Of a stretch of DNA of 64,000 nucleotides, positions 37,189-46,980 are shown in pieces. This DNA comes from Bacillota bacterium (GTDB lineage: Bacteria; Bacillota; SHA-98; UBA4971): NCBI GenBank assembly GCA_030024085.1, contig JASEJE010000002.1:62001-126000 (forward strand), given 5' to 3'. Every line of letters begins with the position of its first letter. Positions within the stretch are counted from its first letter, which is position 1. A program made the position numbers and the translations under genes. Under the pieces are notes generated by a model. It did no database searches. It was not told where the DNA came from and saw only the letters and a program-made list of their open reading frames with translations.

Positions 37189-37668
37189 GTGGGCGCATCC
37201 GGCGATAGCCCCGATTCGTGTGACAAAGGCACTCCGGCCTCACACGTGGACGAAGTGGAGATGCTCCTTGCACGCATCGAGCACCTCATGAGGACTCAGG
37301 GCAGGGCTGAGCTCGCGGACCTTGGCGTCACGAGGGACCAGTTTCATGCCTTGCTTGCGCTGTGCGGAGCTGAACTGACCATGAGCGAACTCGGAGAGCG
37401 GCTTGGCGTTAGCTGCAGCACCGTCACCGACCTTGTGGACCGCATGGAGCGGGCGGGCCTTGCCGAACGCATTCGCGACGAGGGTGACCGAAGGGTCGTG
37501 CGTGCGAGGATCACGAACGCCGGGAAGCTCGTGCTGAATAGGGTCCGTGCGAGACGCCGGCAATACCTCGGGTGCGTGCTGGGGGCCATGACCGAGGAAG
37601 AACAGTCCACTCTCCGCGACCTGCTTACGAGGGTGCACTCGCTCCTGGCATCCCAGTCAGGGCCATGA
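37189..37668 (+). CDS. MarR-family transcriptional regulator
   Basis: Winged-helix regulator of 159 aa. The recognition helix region MSELGERLGVSCSTVTDLVDRMERAGL and the wing RDEGDRRVVRARIT are typical MarR. Start GTG 37189 is chosen because AAAGGAGG (37173-37180) is 8 nt upstream and the promoter at 37088-37116 excludes the longer frame from 37003. The MATE efflux gene follows 94 nt downstream, so it is likely an autoregulated drug-responsive switch. Confidence 0.9.
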   Translation: MGASGDSPDSCDKGTPASHVDEVEMLLARIEHLMRTQGRAELADLGVTRDQFHALLALCGAELTMSELGERLGVSCSTVTDLVDRMERAGLAERIRDEGDRRVVRARITNAGKLVLNRVRARRRQYLGCVLGAMTEEEQSTLRDLLTRVHSLLASQSGP

Positions 37669-37762
37669 CTCTTCCCACCCAGACTGAGCCTTCCTGCGAC
37701 CCCTTCCCCTCGGGCTATCACGATACCGGGCGATGTCGATGCGATGAAGGTGATCTGACGGC

Positions 37763-39148
37763 ATGAGCGATGTGGAAGATGTTGATGTTGAACTACGGGT
37801 GACTCCCGCGTTCCAGCTCGACTCGGCCCCGGCGGTAAGACGACGTGTTCTCGATCTTGCTGGGCCGGCCCTCGTGGAGATGCTCCTCGTTACCCTTGTG
37901 GGCATGGCGGATATGATAATGGTGGGCAGGATAGGGCCTGCGGCCATCGCTGCGGTCGGGCTCACCAACCAGCCGGTCTTCTTCGCCACGGCGGTGTTCA
38001 TGGCTCTCAACGTCGGCACCACCGCGGTCATAGCCCGCGCCATCGGGGCAGACGAGAAGCCGGTAGCCGATGACGCTCTGAGGCAAAGCTTCATGCTCAC
38101 CACCATCATGGGGATAGGTGTGAGCGTGCTCGGGCTGGCGTTCGCGCGGGACGTGATGGTGCTGATGGGCGCCGAGGAGGACGTCATCCCCCTTGGCGTG
38201 GCCTACATGCAGATAGTCGCGGCCGGCGCGGTTTTCATGCTCCTGACCATGAGCGTTGCTGCGGCGCTCCGCGGCGCAGGAGACACGATGACACCGATGA
38301 AGGTCAACGCTTTCTGCAACATCCTCAATGTCTTCGGAAACTACGTCCTGATTTACGGCAAGCTGGGATTCCCGAGGATGGGCGTTGCCGGGGCGGCGCT
38401 CTCGACCAGCATATCCAGGGCGATCGCGTTCGTCCTCATCATGCGGGTGGTGACCGGCGGCAAGTTCATCCTCCACCTCTCGGGGCCGCTGCGGTTCGAT
38501 TTCCCGCTCATCCGCCGCATCGTCAACATCGGCATCCCTGCAGCTGTCGAGCAGCTCATCCTCCGCGGCGGGCAGCTTGCTTACCTCAGAATCGTTGCGG
38601 GGTTCGGGACGGCCGTCGTGGCGTCTCACCAGATCGCCATGAACATCCTGGGGCTTTCATTCATGCCCGGCCAGGCGTTCGCCGTGGCGGCGACGACGCT
38701 CGTGGGCCAGGGCCTCGGTGCACACAGGGCGGACCTCGCAGAGAAGGGGGCGCTCGAGACGCGCCGCATCGGCATGATGATCTCCGGGTTCATGGCGTTC
38801 GTGTTCATCCTGTTCGGCAGGTATATCGCCATGCTGTACTCGAACGACCCCACGGTTGTGGCGAAGACCGGCGTGGTCTTGAGGATAATCGGACTCGTGC
38901 AGCCGGCGCAGTCCACCCAATTCATCCTGGCAGGAGGTCTGCGCGGGGCCGGTGACACCAAGTGGCCGCTTTACTCCACTGCAATAGGTATCTGGGGTTT
39001 CAGGGTCGCCCTGGGGTACGTGCTCGCCGTCACCCTCGACATGGAGCTTGTAGGAGCGTGGATCGCCATGGCGATCGACCAGATAGTGCGCTCGGGCATC
39101 ATCCTGTTCCGGTTCCGCAGCGGCAGGTGGAAGCTGGCGAAGGTGTAG
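37763..39148 (+). CDS. MATE-family multidrug efflux transporter
   Basis: Integral membrane antiporter of 461 aa with about twelve membrane segments in two related halves. The LVGMADMIMVGRIGP segment of the first half and its counterpart in the second half (FGTAVVASHQIAMNIL) are typical of the NorM/DinF superfamily. It is expected to expel cationic drugs using Na+ or H+. It is paired with the MarR regulator upstream. It converges with the UbiB gene, with 90 nt between them and no clear terminator. Confidence 0.9.
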   Translation: MSDVEDVDVELRVTPAFQLDSAPAVRRRVLDLAGPALVEMLLVTLVGMADMIMVGRIGPAAIAAVGLTNQPVFFATAVFMALNVGTTAVIARAIGADEKPVADDALRQSFMLTTIMGIGVSVLGLAFARDVMVLMGAEEDVIPLGVAYMQIVAAGAVFMLLTMSVAAALRGAGDTMTPMKVNAFCNILNVFGNYVLIYGKLGFPRMGVAGAALSTSISRAIAFVLIMRVVTGGKFILHLSGPLRFDFPLIRRIVNIGIPAAVEQLILRGGQLAYLRIVAGFGTAVVASHQIAMNILGLSFMPGQAFAVAATTLVGQGLGAHRADLAEKGALETRRIGMMISGFMAFVFILFGRYIAMLYSNDPTVVAKTGVVLRIIGLVQPAQSTQFILAGGLRGAGDTKWPLYSTAIGIWGFRVALGYVLAVTLDMELVGAWIAMAIDQIVRSGIILFRFRSGRWKLAKV

Positions 39149-39238
39149 CGGTGCAGCACGGTCCCGGGTCGCCACGACGTTGCTACCTGGGCTCCGACCA
39201 GGGTTCCGGCCAGGGTTCGCGTCGAGGCTGCGCTCAAG

Positions 39239-40924
39239 TTAGAACCTTCCAGTCCTGACGATCGAAACGAGGAGCCATGCTCCGAATACGAGGGCGATGA
39301 TGAAACCGACTTCCGCCAGGGGCAGGCGCCAGAACACGACCGTGGGCGTAGCCCGCACCACGAGAGATGTGCCCACTATGATGCTGGCCAGCACGATGCT
39401 CATGGCGAGGCGGTTCACCAGCACTGCCAGGCCTCGAAGGAAGCGCTCGCCTCCTTCCAGCTCCCACCTCACCTTGAGCTGTCCTCCGGTGGCCATGTCG
39501 AGGATTGTCCCGAGCTTTCCGGGCAGCCTGGCGGCGAAGTCCAGGTACTCCGCGGCGGACCTGCGAAGTCCCTTCATCACCGATGCAGGCTTCAGCCTCT
39601 CGCGGACAAGACGCCGCGCGAAGGGCTGGGCCACCTCCACGAGGTTCAGAGGCGGATATACGTGCCTCGCGGTGCCTTCAACGGTGGCAAGGGCCTTCAT
39701 GACAAGCGAGAAGTCGGCCCTCACCTTTATGTCGTGCTTGAGAGCAACGTCCAGCACGTCCTTGGAAAGGTCCCGGATGCTGATCTGGGACAGCGGTACG
39801 CCATAATACCGCCGGAGCAGGACATCCACATCCCGCGTGAGAGACCTGACGTCGATATCTCGAGGTGCTATCCCCAGATTCAACAGAACGGCGACCAGGC
39901 GCGGGGCGGACCTTGCGGCGACGGCCGTGAAGAAGGCGCCGAACTGGGCTTTGAGGTCGTCGCCTACCTCGCCCACCATTCCGAAGTCCATGAGGCCCAC
40001 ATTGCCCGCGGGGGTTACGATCACGTTTCCGGGATGCAGGTCGGCGTGGAAGAAGCCGTGCACGAGGATTTGCCGCAGGATGGTGTCCACGAGAGTTCTG
40101 GCCACCGCTGCTCTGTCGATGTACGGGGCTTTCTCGCCGTCCACCTGGGCCACCTCGGTCAGCTTCGTCCCGTGGAGGCGTTCCATGGTGAGGACGCGCC
40201 GTGTCGTGTAGTCCCAAAAGACCTCTGGCACCACGATACGCGGGTCCAGCCTGAGGTTGCGGGCGAAGCGGTCGGCGTTGGCAGCCTCCACCGTGTAGTC
40301 CAGCTCTCGAGTGAGGGCGCCCGCGATCTCGTCCACGATATCGACGAGGTTGTACACTCTCGCGAGACGCAGCCTAAGCCTGCGGCTGGCGAGAACGGCG
40401 AGCTCCTTCAGGATCTCCAGGTCCAGCCGGATGGCCTCCTCGACGCCCGGGCGCTGGACCTTGACGACCACCTCTTCGCCCGTCTTCAGAACGGCGTTGT
40501 GGACCTGTCCCAGCGAAGCTGCAGCCACCGGTTCAGGCTCGAACCTCTCGAAGACCTCGCTCGGCCGCCCGCCGAGTTCGGCGGCGATGATGGCTTCAGC
40601 TTCGGCGGTGCCGAAAGGCGGGGCCTTGTCCTGCAGCTTCTCCAGCTCCGCCGCGAGGCCCGGCGGCACCATGTCAGGCCTCGTGCTCAGGATCTGGCCG
40701 ATCTTGATGAACGTGGGGCCGAGTTCCTCCAGCGCCCGGCGCACGCGTTCCCACCTCGAGAGTCGGTACACGTCAGGATGGGCCAGGCCCTTCCTGTGCC
40801 CGGGCGCCCGGCGCCTGCCGGCCTGCCCCAGCATGTCGGCGACGAAGCCGAACCCGTATTTCGCCGCCACGCGCGCTATCTCACGGTAACGCACGAGGTG
40901 GGCGTAGCCGCGGCGGATGTGCAT
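39239..40924 (-). CDS. ABC1/UbiB-family atypical kinase
   Basis: Membrane-associated atypical kinase/ATPase of the ABC1/ADCK/UbiB family, 561 aa. It has the N-terminal KxGQ motif (K74-I-G-Q77 in FIKIGQILSTRPD), the Ala-rich nucleotide loop VAAASLGQVH, the catalytic-loop-like FHADLHPGN and the metal-binding LMDFGMVG. Two transmembrane segments end the protein. In ubiquinone-lacking anaerobes its role is unclear and may be lipid or isoprenoid related. The ATG at 40924 lies 14 nt after the phasin-like gene, with which it is cotranscribed. Confidence 0.9.
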   Translation of the reverse strand: MHIRRGYAHLVRYREIARVAAKYGFGFVADMLGQAGRRRAPGHRKGLAHPDVYRLSRWERVRRALEELGPTFIKIGQILSTRPDMVPPGLAAELEKLQDKAPPFGTAEAEAIIAAELGGRPSEVFERFEPEPVAAASLGQVHNAVLKTGEEVVVKVQRPGVEEAIRLDLEILKELAVLASRRLRLRLARVYNLVDIVDEIAGALTRELDYTVEAANADRFARNLRLDPRIVVPEVFWDYTTRRVLTMERLHGTKLTEVAQVDGEKAPYIDRAAVARTLVDTILRQILVHGFFHADLHPGNVIVTPAGNVGLMDFGMVGEVGDDLKAQFGAFFTAVAARSAPRLVAVLLNLGIAPRDIDVRSLTRDVDVLLRRYYGVPLSQISIRDLSKDVLDVALKHDIKVRADFSLVMKALATVEGTARHVYPPLNLVEVAQPFARRLVRERLKPASVMKGLRRSAAEYLDFAARLPGKLGTILDMATGGQLKVRWELEGGERFLRGLAVLVNRLAMSIVLASIIVGTSLVVRATPTVVFWRLPLAEVGFIIALVFGAWLLVSIVRTGRF

Positions 40925-40938
40925 GGGTCGTCACGCGG

Positions 40939-41214
40939 CTACTGGCGGAGCCGCACCTCGAGATCCTGGAGATCCTTCTTGGTGGCAAGCCCCATCTCAT
41001 CCACGAGCTTCTGCAGCTCGCCGCGGATAGTCTCTGTGAGACGCGCGCGCCCCTCCTCGCCCTTCTTCGTCAGATCCGACACCAGCCTCTCGGCTTCGGC
41101 CCTGCCGATCTCGCCACGCTTCACGCACTCGTCCACGGTCTTCTGGATCTTCTCTTTCGTCAGGATGACTGCGCCAAGTCCGAAGTCGATTATCTTGCTC
41201 ATCGTGTCAAGCAC
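40939..41214 (-). CDS. Phasin-like / PHA-granule-associated coiled-coil protein
   Basis: A 91-aa, highly charged helical protein with a short amphipathic N-terminus (MSKIIDFGLGAVILTKEKI) and a long coiled-coil-like rest, as in the PhaF/phasin-superfamily proteins that precede UbiB genes in Bacillota. AGGAGGTG sits immediately before GTG 41223, too close to use it; GTG 41214 has proper spacing and is taken as the start. With UbiB downstream, a role at a membrane or lipid surface is likelier than true PHA storage. It has its own promoter. Confidence 0.75.
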   Translation of the reverse strand: MLDTMSKIIDFGLGAVILTKEKIQKTVDECVKRGEIGRAEAERLVSDLTKKGEEGRARLTETIRGELQKLVDEMGLATKKDLQDLEVRLRQ

Positions 41215-41258
41215 CGCCGACACCTCCTGTTCTTTGCGATGCGGTCTACGTGCCCGTC

Positions 41259-41286
41259 ACTATATTACCACATGCGGCCCTGTCAT
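41259..41286 (-). promoter_or_regulatory. Promoter for phasin-like/ubiB operon
   Basis: On the minus strand ATGACA (41286-41281), 16-nt spacer, TATAGT (41264-41259), in a local AT-rich stretch, about 40 nt upstream of the start. Confidence 0.55.
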
Positions 41287-41853
41287 TAACACTTCATTTT
41301 AACATCACGCCATCTCGGGACTCATCCCTTCTACTGTACCCCGCTGAGCCGCCCGGCCACTCGCCAGCCTGTCTGCCTGCCCATGCTGTTCGTCTGCTGC
41401 CTCGCTGCCCGACAACACGCTGCCCGCCGATGCTTGACAACCGCGTGATGCGGGCGTAAGCTGAACCGGGGAGGGAACTTCGGCGAGTGGCTCCACGCAG
41501 GCTATGTCGAGGCGCAAGAAGGGAGATGATGAAGGTGGACGCAGACCCTGGGAGTAGTAGCGTCAATACGAGAGCGCACGCGGCGCCACCCGGTGCGCGG
41601 TGTCCGTCTTCGTCGTTTCCCAGAGCAGGGTAAGCTTGGCGTGGATCATGCGCCCCTGACCTCGTCGGGATGACGGGTCGGGGGCATTTTCGTGCGTAGC
41701 ACACGTAGCATATCCAGAGATCATGCTGCCCCTCTGGTCGGTACAGGTACACCGGCCCCGGCGGCGCGCCGCTGCGTCGAACTGCGGGCGCTCCTGCCAC
41801 TTCTGGCAGGCTGCATGTGTAGCCATGACGATGCCGAAAAGGAGGGGATACCA
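41287..41853. other. 567-bp gap upstream of mgtE
   Basis: No convincing gene. A short frame at 41527-41634 (35 codons after AAGAAGGGAG) has no membrane or domain character. I looked for a Mg2+ (M-box) riboswitch before mgtE and could not find its conserved core; CAGAGATC..GCTGCCC at 41714-41735 is too little. GC content is lower near 41265-41300 because of the divergent promoter. Confidence 0.4.
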
Positions 41854-43203
41854 GTGGCGATCGAACTCACGAAGAGCGTGGAGGATTTCCTGACCGAAAA
41901 GAACTACATAGGCCTGAAGCGAACCCTCGAAAAGCACCACCCCTCTGAGATCGCCAGGGTCCTGGAGGAGCTACCCCCGGAATCCACCGGGTTCGTGTTC
42001 AGGCTCCTTCCCAAGGACCTTGCCATCGAAGTGTTCGACTTCATGGATGTCGAAAGAAAGCAAGTGCTTCTGCATTCCTTGAGCGGCGACATGGTCGCGA
42101 CTCTCCTGAACGAGATGAGCCCAGATGACCGGACTGAGCTCTTCGAGGAACTCCCGGCCAAGGTGGTGAAGAAGTATCTCTCGCTCCTGTCCGAAAGCGA
42201 GCGCCACGTAGCCCACATGCTCCTGGGCTACAAGGAGGAGTCGGCCGGGCGGCTCATGACCACAGACTTCGTCGACCTGAAGGAGGACCAGACCGTCGAT
42301 GAAGCCCTGGCGCACGTCCGCAAGACAGCCACCGACAAGGAGACCATATACCACCTTTACGTGATATCCCGTGACAGGCGGCTCGTGGGTGGGCTTTCTC
42401 TCAAGCAGCTCATGCTGGCCCCTGGTGACAAGCTTGTCCGCGACATCATGCACCCCGACGTGGTGAGGGTGTCCACCGACACCGATCAGGAGGAGGTCGC
42501 CCGCGTCTTCGAGGAATACGGGTTCATCGCCGTGCCCGTGGTGGACAGGGAGGGCCGCCTCGTGGGGATCATCACGCATGACGATGTCCTCGACGTTGTG
42601 CGAGAAGAGGACACCGAGGACATTCACATAATGGGTGGCCTCGCCGCTCCTGAGGAAGAGTACTTCAGAATGAGCCTCGGCCATAGCGTGAGAAAGAGGG
42701 TGGGGTGGCTCGGCCTTCTCATCCTTCTCGAGAGCTTCTCCAGCAACATCCTCAAAGTCTACTCGGCCTCCCTCGAGACCGTGGTGGCGCTCGCATTCTT
42801 CATACCCATGCTCATTGACACCGGCGGCAATACGGGTACCCAGTCTGCGACGCTTGTGATCCGGGGGATCGCCACAGGGGAGATCGAGCTTCGCCAGGGG
42901 CTCAAGGTGCTTCTCAGGGAGTGTGCAACCGGCCTTGTGCTGGGGGTTTTACTCGGGGCGTTTGCTTACGTGAGGGCATACCTCACGCAAAGAGATGCGC
43001 GCATCGGCATAGTCGTGGGGCTCTCGCTACTCGTGGTGATCATCATCTCAAACATCGCCGGCGCTTTCCTGCCCCTGGCGGCCAAGCGGCTACGCTTCGA
43101 CCCGGCGGTGATGGCCGGGCCGTTCATCACGACCATCGTTGACGTGGTGGGCCTCATCGTTTACTTCGAGGTCGCCCGCCTGGTGATCGGCATAAGCGGC
43201 TGA
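41854..43203 (+). CDS. mgtE: Magnesium transporter MgtE
   Basis: Mg2+ channel of 449 aa. The order is the N-terminal superhelical domain (HHPSEIARVLEELPPE repeats), two CBS domains (RLMTTDFVDL.. and DIMHPDVVRVSTD..VVDREGRLVGIIT), and five transmembrane helices with the selectivity motif IDTGGNTGTQSATL. Start GTG 41854 follows AAGGAGGGG; the open extension from 41692 is not needed. The N and CBS domains sense cytosolic Mg2+ and close the pore. It converges with the beta-CASP nuclease gene, 17 nt away. Confidence 0.95.
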   Translation: MAIELTKSVEDFLTEKNYIGLKRTLEKHHPSEIARVLEELPPESTGFVFRLLPKDLAIEVFDFMDVERKQVLLHSLSGDMVATLLNEMSPDDRTELFEELPAKVVKKYLSLLSESERHVAHMLLGYKEESAGRLMTTDFVDLKEDQTVDEALAHVRKTATDKETIYHLYVISRDRRLVGGLSLKQLMLAPGDKLVRDIMHPDVVRVSTDTDQEEVARVFEEYGFIAVPVVDREGRLVGIITHDDVLDVVREEDTEDIHIMGGLAAPEEEYFRMSLGHSVRKRVGWLGLLILLESFSSNILKVYSASLETVVALAFFIPMLIDTGGNTGTQSATLVIRGIATGEIELRQGLKVLLRECATGLVLGVLLGAFAYVRAYLTQRDARIGIVVGLSLLVVIIISNIAGAFLPLAAKRLRFDPAVMAGPFITTIVDVVGLIVYFEVARLVIGISG

Positions 43204-43220
43204 CCGGTTCAGAAGGAGTG

Positions 43221-44882
43221 TCATGCCGTGCGGTCCTGCTGGGCGAGGTTTTTCATCATCGATGTGAGCCTTGCGATATCGTCGCGCGACATCCGGAGGG
43301 CGGCTGGGTCCTTGACTGCCTCCCGCTGGTCCAGCGCCTTCCGAAGCGCGGCGTAGGCCCGGTCGAGTTCCTTGCGGGCGGCCTTGAGAGAGGCTGCCTG
43401 ACCGGATGCTTCCATCTCGCCCGGCCTGGTCGGCCCGGCCGTCCCGACCGTGGTCTCGCCGCTTGCAAGGTCCACGCTGTCCCCTCTCTGCGGAACTCCC
43501 ACCCATGTGCCCAGGGCTTCCCTCAGGGTCGCCGCGAACGCCTCGGCCGACTCGCTCTCCCCGTGCACCACGAACACCCTCCGGGGCTTGCTGCGAAGGC
43601 TCTTCACCCAGTAGAGCAGCGCGTCGCGGTCGGCATGGGCCGAGTAGCCATCGATAGACTCTATGGCGGCCCTCACTGCCACCTCCTCGTTGAATATCCT
43701 CACCTTCGTCGCTCCCTCCTGGAGGCGCCGGCCGAGCGTTCCCCGGGCCTGGAAGCCCACGAAGAGCACCGTGCACTCCGGCCTCCAGAGGTTGTGCTTC
43801 AGGTGGTGCTTGATCCGGCCGAAGTCGCACATCCCGCTGGCGGAGATGATCACGGCCCCGCTCGTGATCTCGTTGAGGGCGCGGGACTCCTCGACGGTCT
43901 GCACGTACTGAAGGCCGGGAAAGTCGAACGGATCGCCGCCCGCCTCGATGAGAGCGGTGGTCTCGAGGTCGAACTCGCTCCGGTATCTATCGAATACTTC
44001 CGTTGCGGACACCGCCATGGGGCTGTCGATGAACACCTTGACGGGCGGGATCTCGCGCCTGTGGGCGAGGGTGGCGATGTCGTACACGACGTCCTGGGTG
44101 CGTGCCACGGCGAACGCCGGTATGATCACGTTGCCGCGCCTGGCCCACGTATCGCTGATGACCTTCTTGAGCTTCTCCATGCTGCCCATGCGGTCTTCGT
44201 GAACGCGGTCTCCGTAGGTGGACTCGACAACGAGGAAATCAGCGTCGGAAACGAACTCGGGGTCCTTGATTATCGGCTGGTTCACGTTGCCGAGGTCGCC
44301 TGAGAAGACGATCTTGGGCCCGGCCGGGGTGGAGACCCGACCGGAGGCGGACGCGGATGGATTCAGGTAGACCTCGATTATGGCGGAGCCGAGGATGTGT
44401 CCGGCATGCCGGAATCTCGCCGTCACGTCCGGGGCAAGGCTCACCATCTGCCCGAAGGGAACGGTCTCGAAGCACGAGAGGCTTCTTGCGGCATCATCCA
44501 CGGTGTAGAGGGGCTCGAACGGCACCTCGCCGGCGCGGCGGGCCTTTCGCTGCTGCCAGCCAGCCTCTAGTTCCTGGATATGCGCGCTATCGAGGAGCAT
44601 TATCTTGGAGAGGTCGATCGTGGCGGCGGTGGCGTATACCCTGCCCTTGAACCCCTGCCGCGCGAGGCGGGGGATGAGGCCGCTGTGGTCGATGTGTGCG
44701 TGAGTGAGCAGGACGAAATCCAGGTGCGACGGGTCGAACGGGAAGGGAAGGCGATTGAGTCTGTTAAGTTCGTCATCCCCCTGAAACATCCCGCAGTCCA
44801 CGATGAACCTCGTGTCCCCTGTTTCAACATAATGGCACGACCCTGTGACCGTGCGTGTAGCTCCCACGAACTCGAGTTTCAT
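43221..44882 (-). CDS. Beta-CASP metallo-beta-lactamase-fold ribonuclease (CPSF73-like)
   Basis: Predicted zinc-dependent RNase of 553 aa. The metallo-beta-lactamase motif H61-A-H63-I-D65-H66 is intact, followed by HAGHILGSA and FSGDLGNVNQPI. The beta-CASP region includes IPAFAVARTQDVVY and VIISASGMCDFGRIKHHL, and the late SIDGYSAHADRD and FVVHGE. This is the CPSF73/YSH1-like bacterial group rather than RNase J. The C-terminal 100 residues add a helical tail (ELDRAYAALRKALDQREAV). ATG 44882 begins with the family-typical MKLEFVGATRTVTGSC. Confidence 0.93.
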   Translation of the reverse strand: MKLEFVGATRTVTGSCHYVETGDTRFIVDCGMFQGDDELNRLNRLPFPFDPSHLDFVLLTHAHIDHSGLIPRLARQGFKGRVYATAATIDLSKIMLLDSAHIQELEAGWQQRKARRAGEVPFEPLYTVDDAARSLSCFETVPFGQMVSLAPDVTARFRHAGHILGSAIIEVYLNPSASASGRVSTPAGPKIVFSGDLGNVNQPIIKDPEFVSDADFLVVESTYGDRVHEDRMGSMEKLKKVISDTWARRGNVIIPAFAVARTQDVVYDIATLAHRREIPPVKVFIDSPMAVSATEVFDRYRSEFDLETTALIEAGGDPFDFPGLQYVQTVEESRALNEITSGAVIISASGMCDFGRIKHHLKHNLWRPECTVLFVGFQARGTLGRRLQEGATKVRIFNEEVAVRAAIESIDGYSAHADRDALLYWVKSLRSKPRRVFVVHGESESAEAFAATLREALGTWVGVPQRGDSVDLASGETTVGTAGPTRPGEMEASGQAASLKAARKELDRAYAALRKALDQREAVKDPAALRMSRDDIARLTSMMKNLAQQDRTA

Positions 44883-44977
44883 AAGGCAGGCGCTTCTCCT
44901 CTCTGCATACTCTTTATATACTTCCCGGTCCGCCCGCCGAAATCCTGCCGAAGACCTTCTATATCCTGCTACACCTG

Positions 44978-45188
44978 CTAAGTGGATCGCCAGGAATTCG
45001 CGCTGCTTTTCAGCGCGCAGGTGCTCTCCAGGGTTGCCGGTGTTGCACGCCGGGGACGGCGCGTGCGGTGAGATGCGTTCGAATTTGGCACTTAAGGCTA
45101 GCCAAATTCCAGGCGCCCCGCCCTAGCAAGCACCGGCAACCTCAACACCCTCAGGAAAAGTGGCGAAAACTTATGGCGCCATACTTAG
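44978..45188 (+). repeat. CTAAG cloverleaf element, copy 11 (full length, 211 bp)
   Basis: Complete copy from CTAAGTGGATCGCC to GGCGCCATACTTAG, nearly identical in plan to copy 4: left-arm hairpin GCGCTG..CAGCGC, outer stem GGTTGCCGGTG/CACCGGCAACC, P3 GAATTTGGC/GCCAAATTC. It lies between two divergently oriented genes. Confidence 0.9.
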
Positions 45189-45337
45189 GTCGGGCCGTAT
45201 CTCGGTCTGGCCAGCGCCCGGAGCGCGTGGTCCGGGGGCACGGGGCGTCGTCCGGCGCGCCCAGAATAGGCCGGCTTGCTTCAACATACCATTTCTCAGG
45301 GGACCCCATTTCAGGTCCGGAAACCGGGGGTGTCGGC

Positions 45338-46117
45338 ATGCTGGTGATAACCAGGAGGACGGTCATGCTCGTGGGGGCGTGCGCCGTGTGTCTCATACTT
45401 GCCATCGGGTTTCTTGCGGGACGTAGCGTGGATCGGGCCGGCGACCGGTACGTTCCGGTGACTGAGTCCATTCTCGTGCTTCCGAGGACTACCATGCCCA
45501 TATTCTATGTCAAGACGGAAGAGCCTGCCCTCACGCTTACCTTCGACATCAGCTGGGGGCACGAGACAGCCCCGCGAGTGCTCGAGATCCTCCGCGAGAA
45601 GAACGTAAAGGCCACGTTTTTCCTCTCAGGACCATGGGCCCGGAGGCACCAGGAGATCGTACAAGAGATCGTGAGAGCGGGCCATGAAGTGGGCAGCCAC
45701 GGGGACGCCCATGTCAACCTGAGCCGCTACGAGCGGGACGCGGTGGAGGAGAACATCAGGACTGCCCATGAGGACTTGCTGAACGCGGCGGGACGGGTTG
45801 CGCCGTTCTTCCGTCCCCCCAACGGCGACTACGACGACCTGGTGGTGGAGACCGCGAAGGCGTACGGGTACGAGACTGTAATATGGGCGGTCGACTCTCT
45901 CGACTGGAAGAATCCGGGCGCGGACTACATGGTGGACCGGGTGCTGAAGCGCGCATTCAAAGGCGCCATCATCCTCATGCACGCGAGCGATTCCAGCAAG
46001 CAGATCCACGAGGCTCTGCCCCGCGTGATCGACGGCCTGCGCGAGAAGGGCTACAGGATTATGCCGCTTTCGGAGCTGTTGGATCTCGGGGAGCCTGCAC
46101 GGGACGATCCGAGGTAG
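45338..46117 (+). CDS. PdaB-like polysaccharide deacetylase
   Basis: Membrane-anchored NodB-domain protein of 259 aa. The N-terminal anchor (VMLVGACAVCLILAIGFLAG) is followed by the LTFDISWGHETAPRVLEIL motif, in which the usual TFDDG is TFDIS, as in PdaB/YbaN-type sporulation deacetylases, then ATFFLSGPWARRH, the metal His pair in VGSHGDAHVNLS and RPPNGDYDDLV. By family it modifies cortex or wall peptidoglycan in the developing spore. Start ATG 45338 with CCGGGGG upstream fits the anchor; the longer frame runs through repeat copy 11. Confidence 0.88.
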   Translation: MLVITRRTVMLVGACAVCLILAIGFLAGRSVDRAGDRYVPVTESILVLPRTTMPIFYVKTEEPALTLTFDISWGHETAPRVLEILREKNVKATFFLSGPWARRHQEIVQEIVRAGHEVGSHGDAHVNLSRYERDAVEENIRTAHEDLLNAAGRVAPFFRPPNGDYDDLVVETAKAYGYETVIWAVDSLDWKNPGADYMVDRVLKRAFKGAIILMHASDSSKQIHEALPRVIDGLREKGYRIMPLSELLDLGEPARDDPR

Positions 46118-46147
46118 CGAGACACCGTGTCTGGGCAGGTTCAACTG

Positions 46148-46513
46148 TCAGTGGGGCGGTGAATAGCGGCAGAGGATCCCGATGTTGGTGTAGCCAGTGC
46201 ACTTCTCCACGCCTGGAAAGGTCCGCACTATGCGAAAGTCGAACCGGCGGAAGCCCTTTGACGCGATGATGTTCTCTATGACCACGTCGGCCACCTTCAC
46301 CGGACGCTGGCCGCCGATGAATATGACCTCCGCGGGCGTGCCAGGGCCTATCCGTCCGGAGTTTATGTCAACCAGCACGTCGTAGGAGATCTCGCACGGC
46401 CGGTAAGCGAGATGGTACATGCTGCCGGCACCCAGGGTCCTAAGGTTATCCGCGCTCCACTGGATCTTGACCACCATCTGGAGCATCTTTGGGCGTGGAG
46501 CGTCGCTCTCCAT
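46148..46513 (-). CDS. Conserved-looking hypothetical protein (121 aa)
   Basis: Minus-strand frame with AGGAGG 8 nt before ATG 46513, so it is expressed. The product is soluble, without signal peptide or membrane segment: IQWSADNLRTLG, AYRPCEISYDVLVDINSGR, then GGQRPVKVADVVIENI and FPGVEKCTGYTNIGILCRY. Two C-terminal cysteines are present. The pattern suggests a compact alpha/beta domain; I do not recognise a family and infer no function. It is convergent with the PdaB-like gene and separated from fapA by a repeat element. Confidence 0.6.
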   Translation of the reverse strand: MESDAPRPKMLQMVVKIQWSADNLRTLGAGSMYHLAYRPCEISYDVLVDINSGRIGPGTPAEVIFIGGQRPVKVADVVIENIIASKGFRRFDFRIVRTFPGVEKCTGYTNIGILCRYSPPH

Positions 46514-46535
46514 GAGAGGTGCCTCCTGCCTCGGC

Positions 46536-46746
46536 CTGAGTATGGCGCCATAAGTTTGCGCCATGTTCCCTGACAGTGTTGGGGTTGCCGGTGCTTGCTA
46601 GGGCGGGGCGCCTGGAATTTGGCTGGCCTTAAGCGCCAAATTCGAACGCATCTCACCGCACGCGCCGTCCCCGGAGGGCAACACCGGTAACCCTGGACAG
46701 GACTCGCCCGCTGAGAAGTAGCGCGAACTTGTGGTGATCCACTTAG
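46536..46746 (-). repeat. CTAAG cloverleaf element, copy 12 (inverted, full length, 211 bp)
   Basis: Reverse-orientation complete copy from CTGAGTATGGCGCCATAAG to GTGGTGATCCACTTAG, the same length as copy 11. It keeps the GAATTTGGC/GCCAAATTC P3 and the outer stem. It lies between two divergent genes. From 46747 to the fapA start no gene is supported. Confidence 0.9.
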
Positions 46747-46980
46747 TCACCCGGAGTTGTCCAGCGGCCGCCTGCGACATGTGCGGCGGCAAGGGGGGCT
46801 TCCAATATACGATATGATCCTTCTCGACCCGGCGTGAGAAAACTCGTGCAGTCTTCCTCCGTGCGGTCACCAGAACCCACGCTCAAGGTCATGCCCGGTC
46901 CCACGCCTGCTGGTCGCCCCTTCCGCCCCATGAAGGAAAGCCAGAGTGGATGTTTAACTTAACAGCGGGGGGTGTTGAGC

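Noticed and set aside
41460-41853. M-box (Mg2+) riboswitch upstream of mgtE
   Set aside because: Only a short GCTGCCC-like match; the conserved core and stem order are absent.
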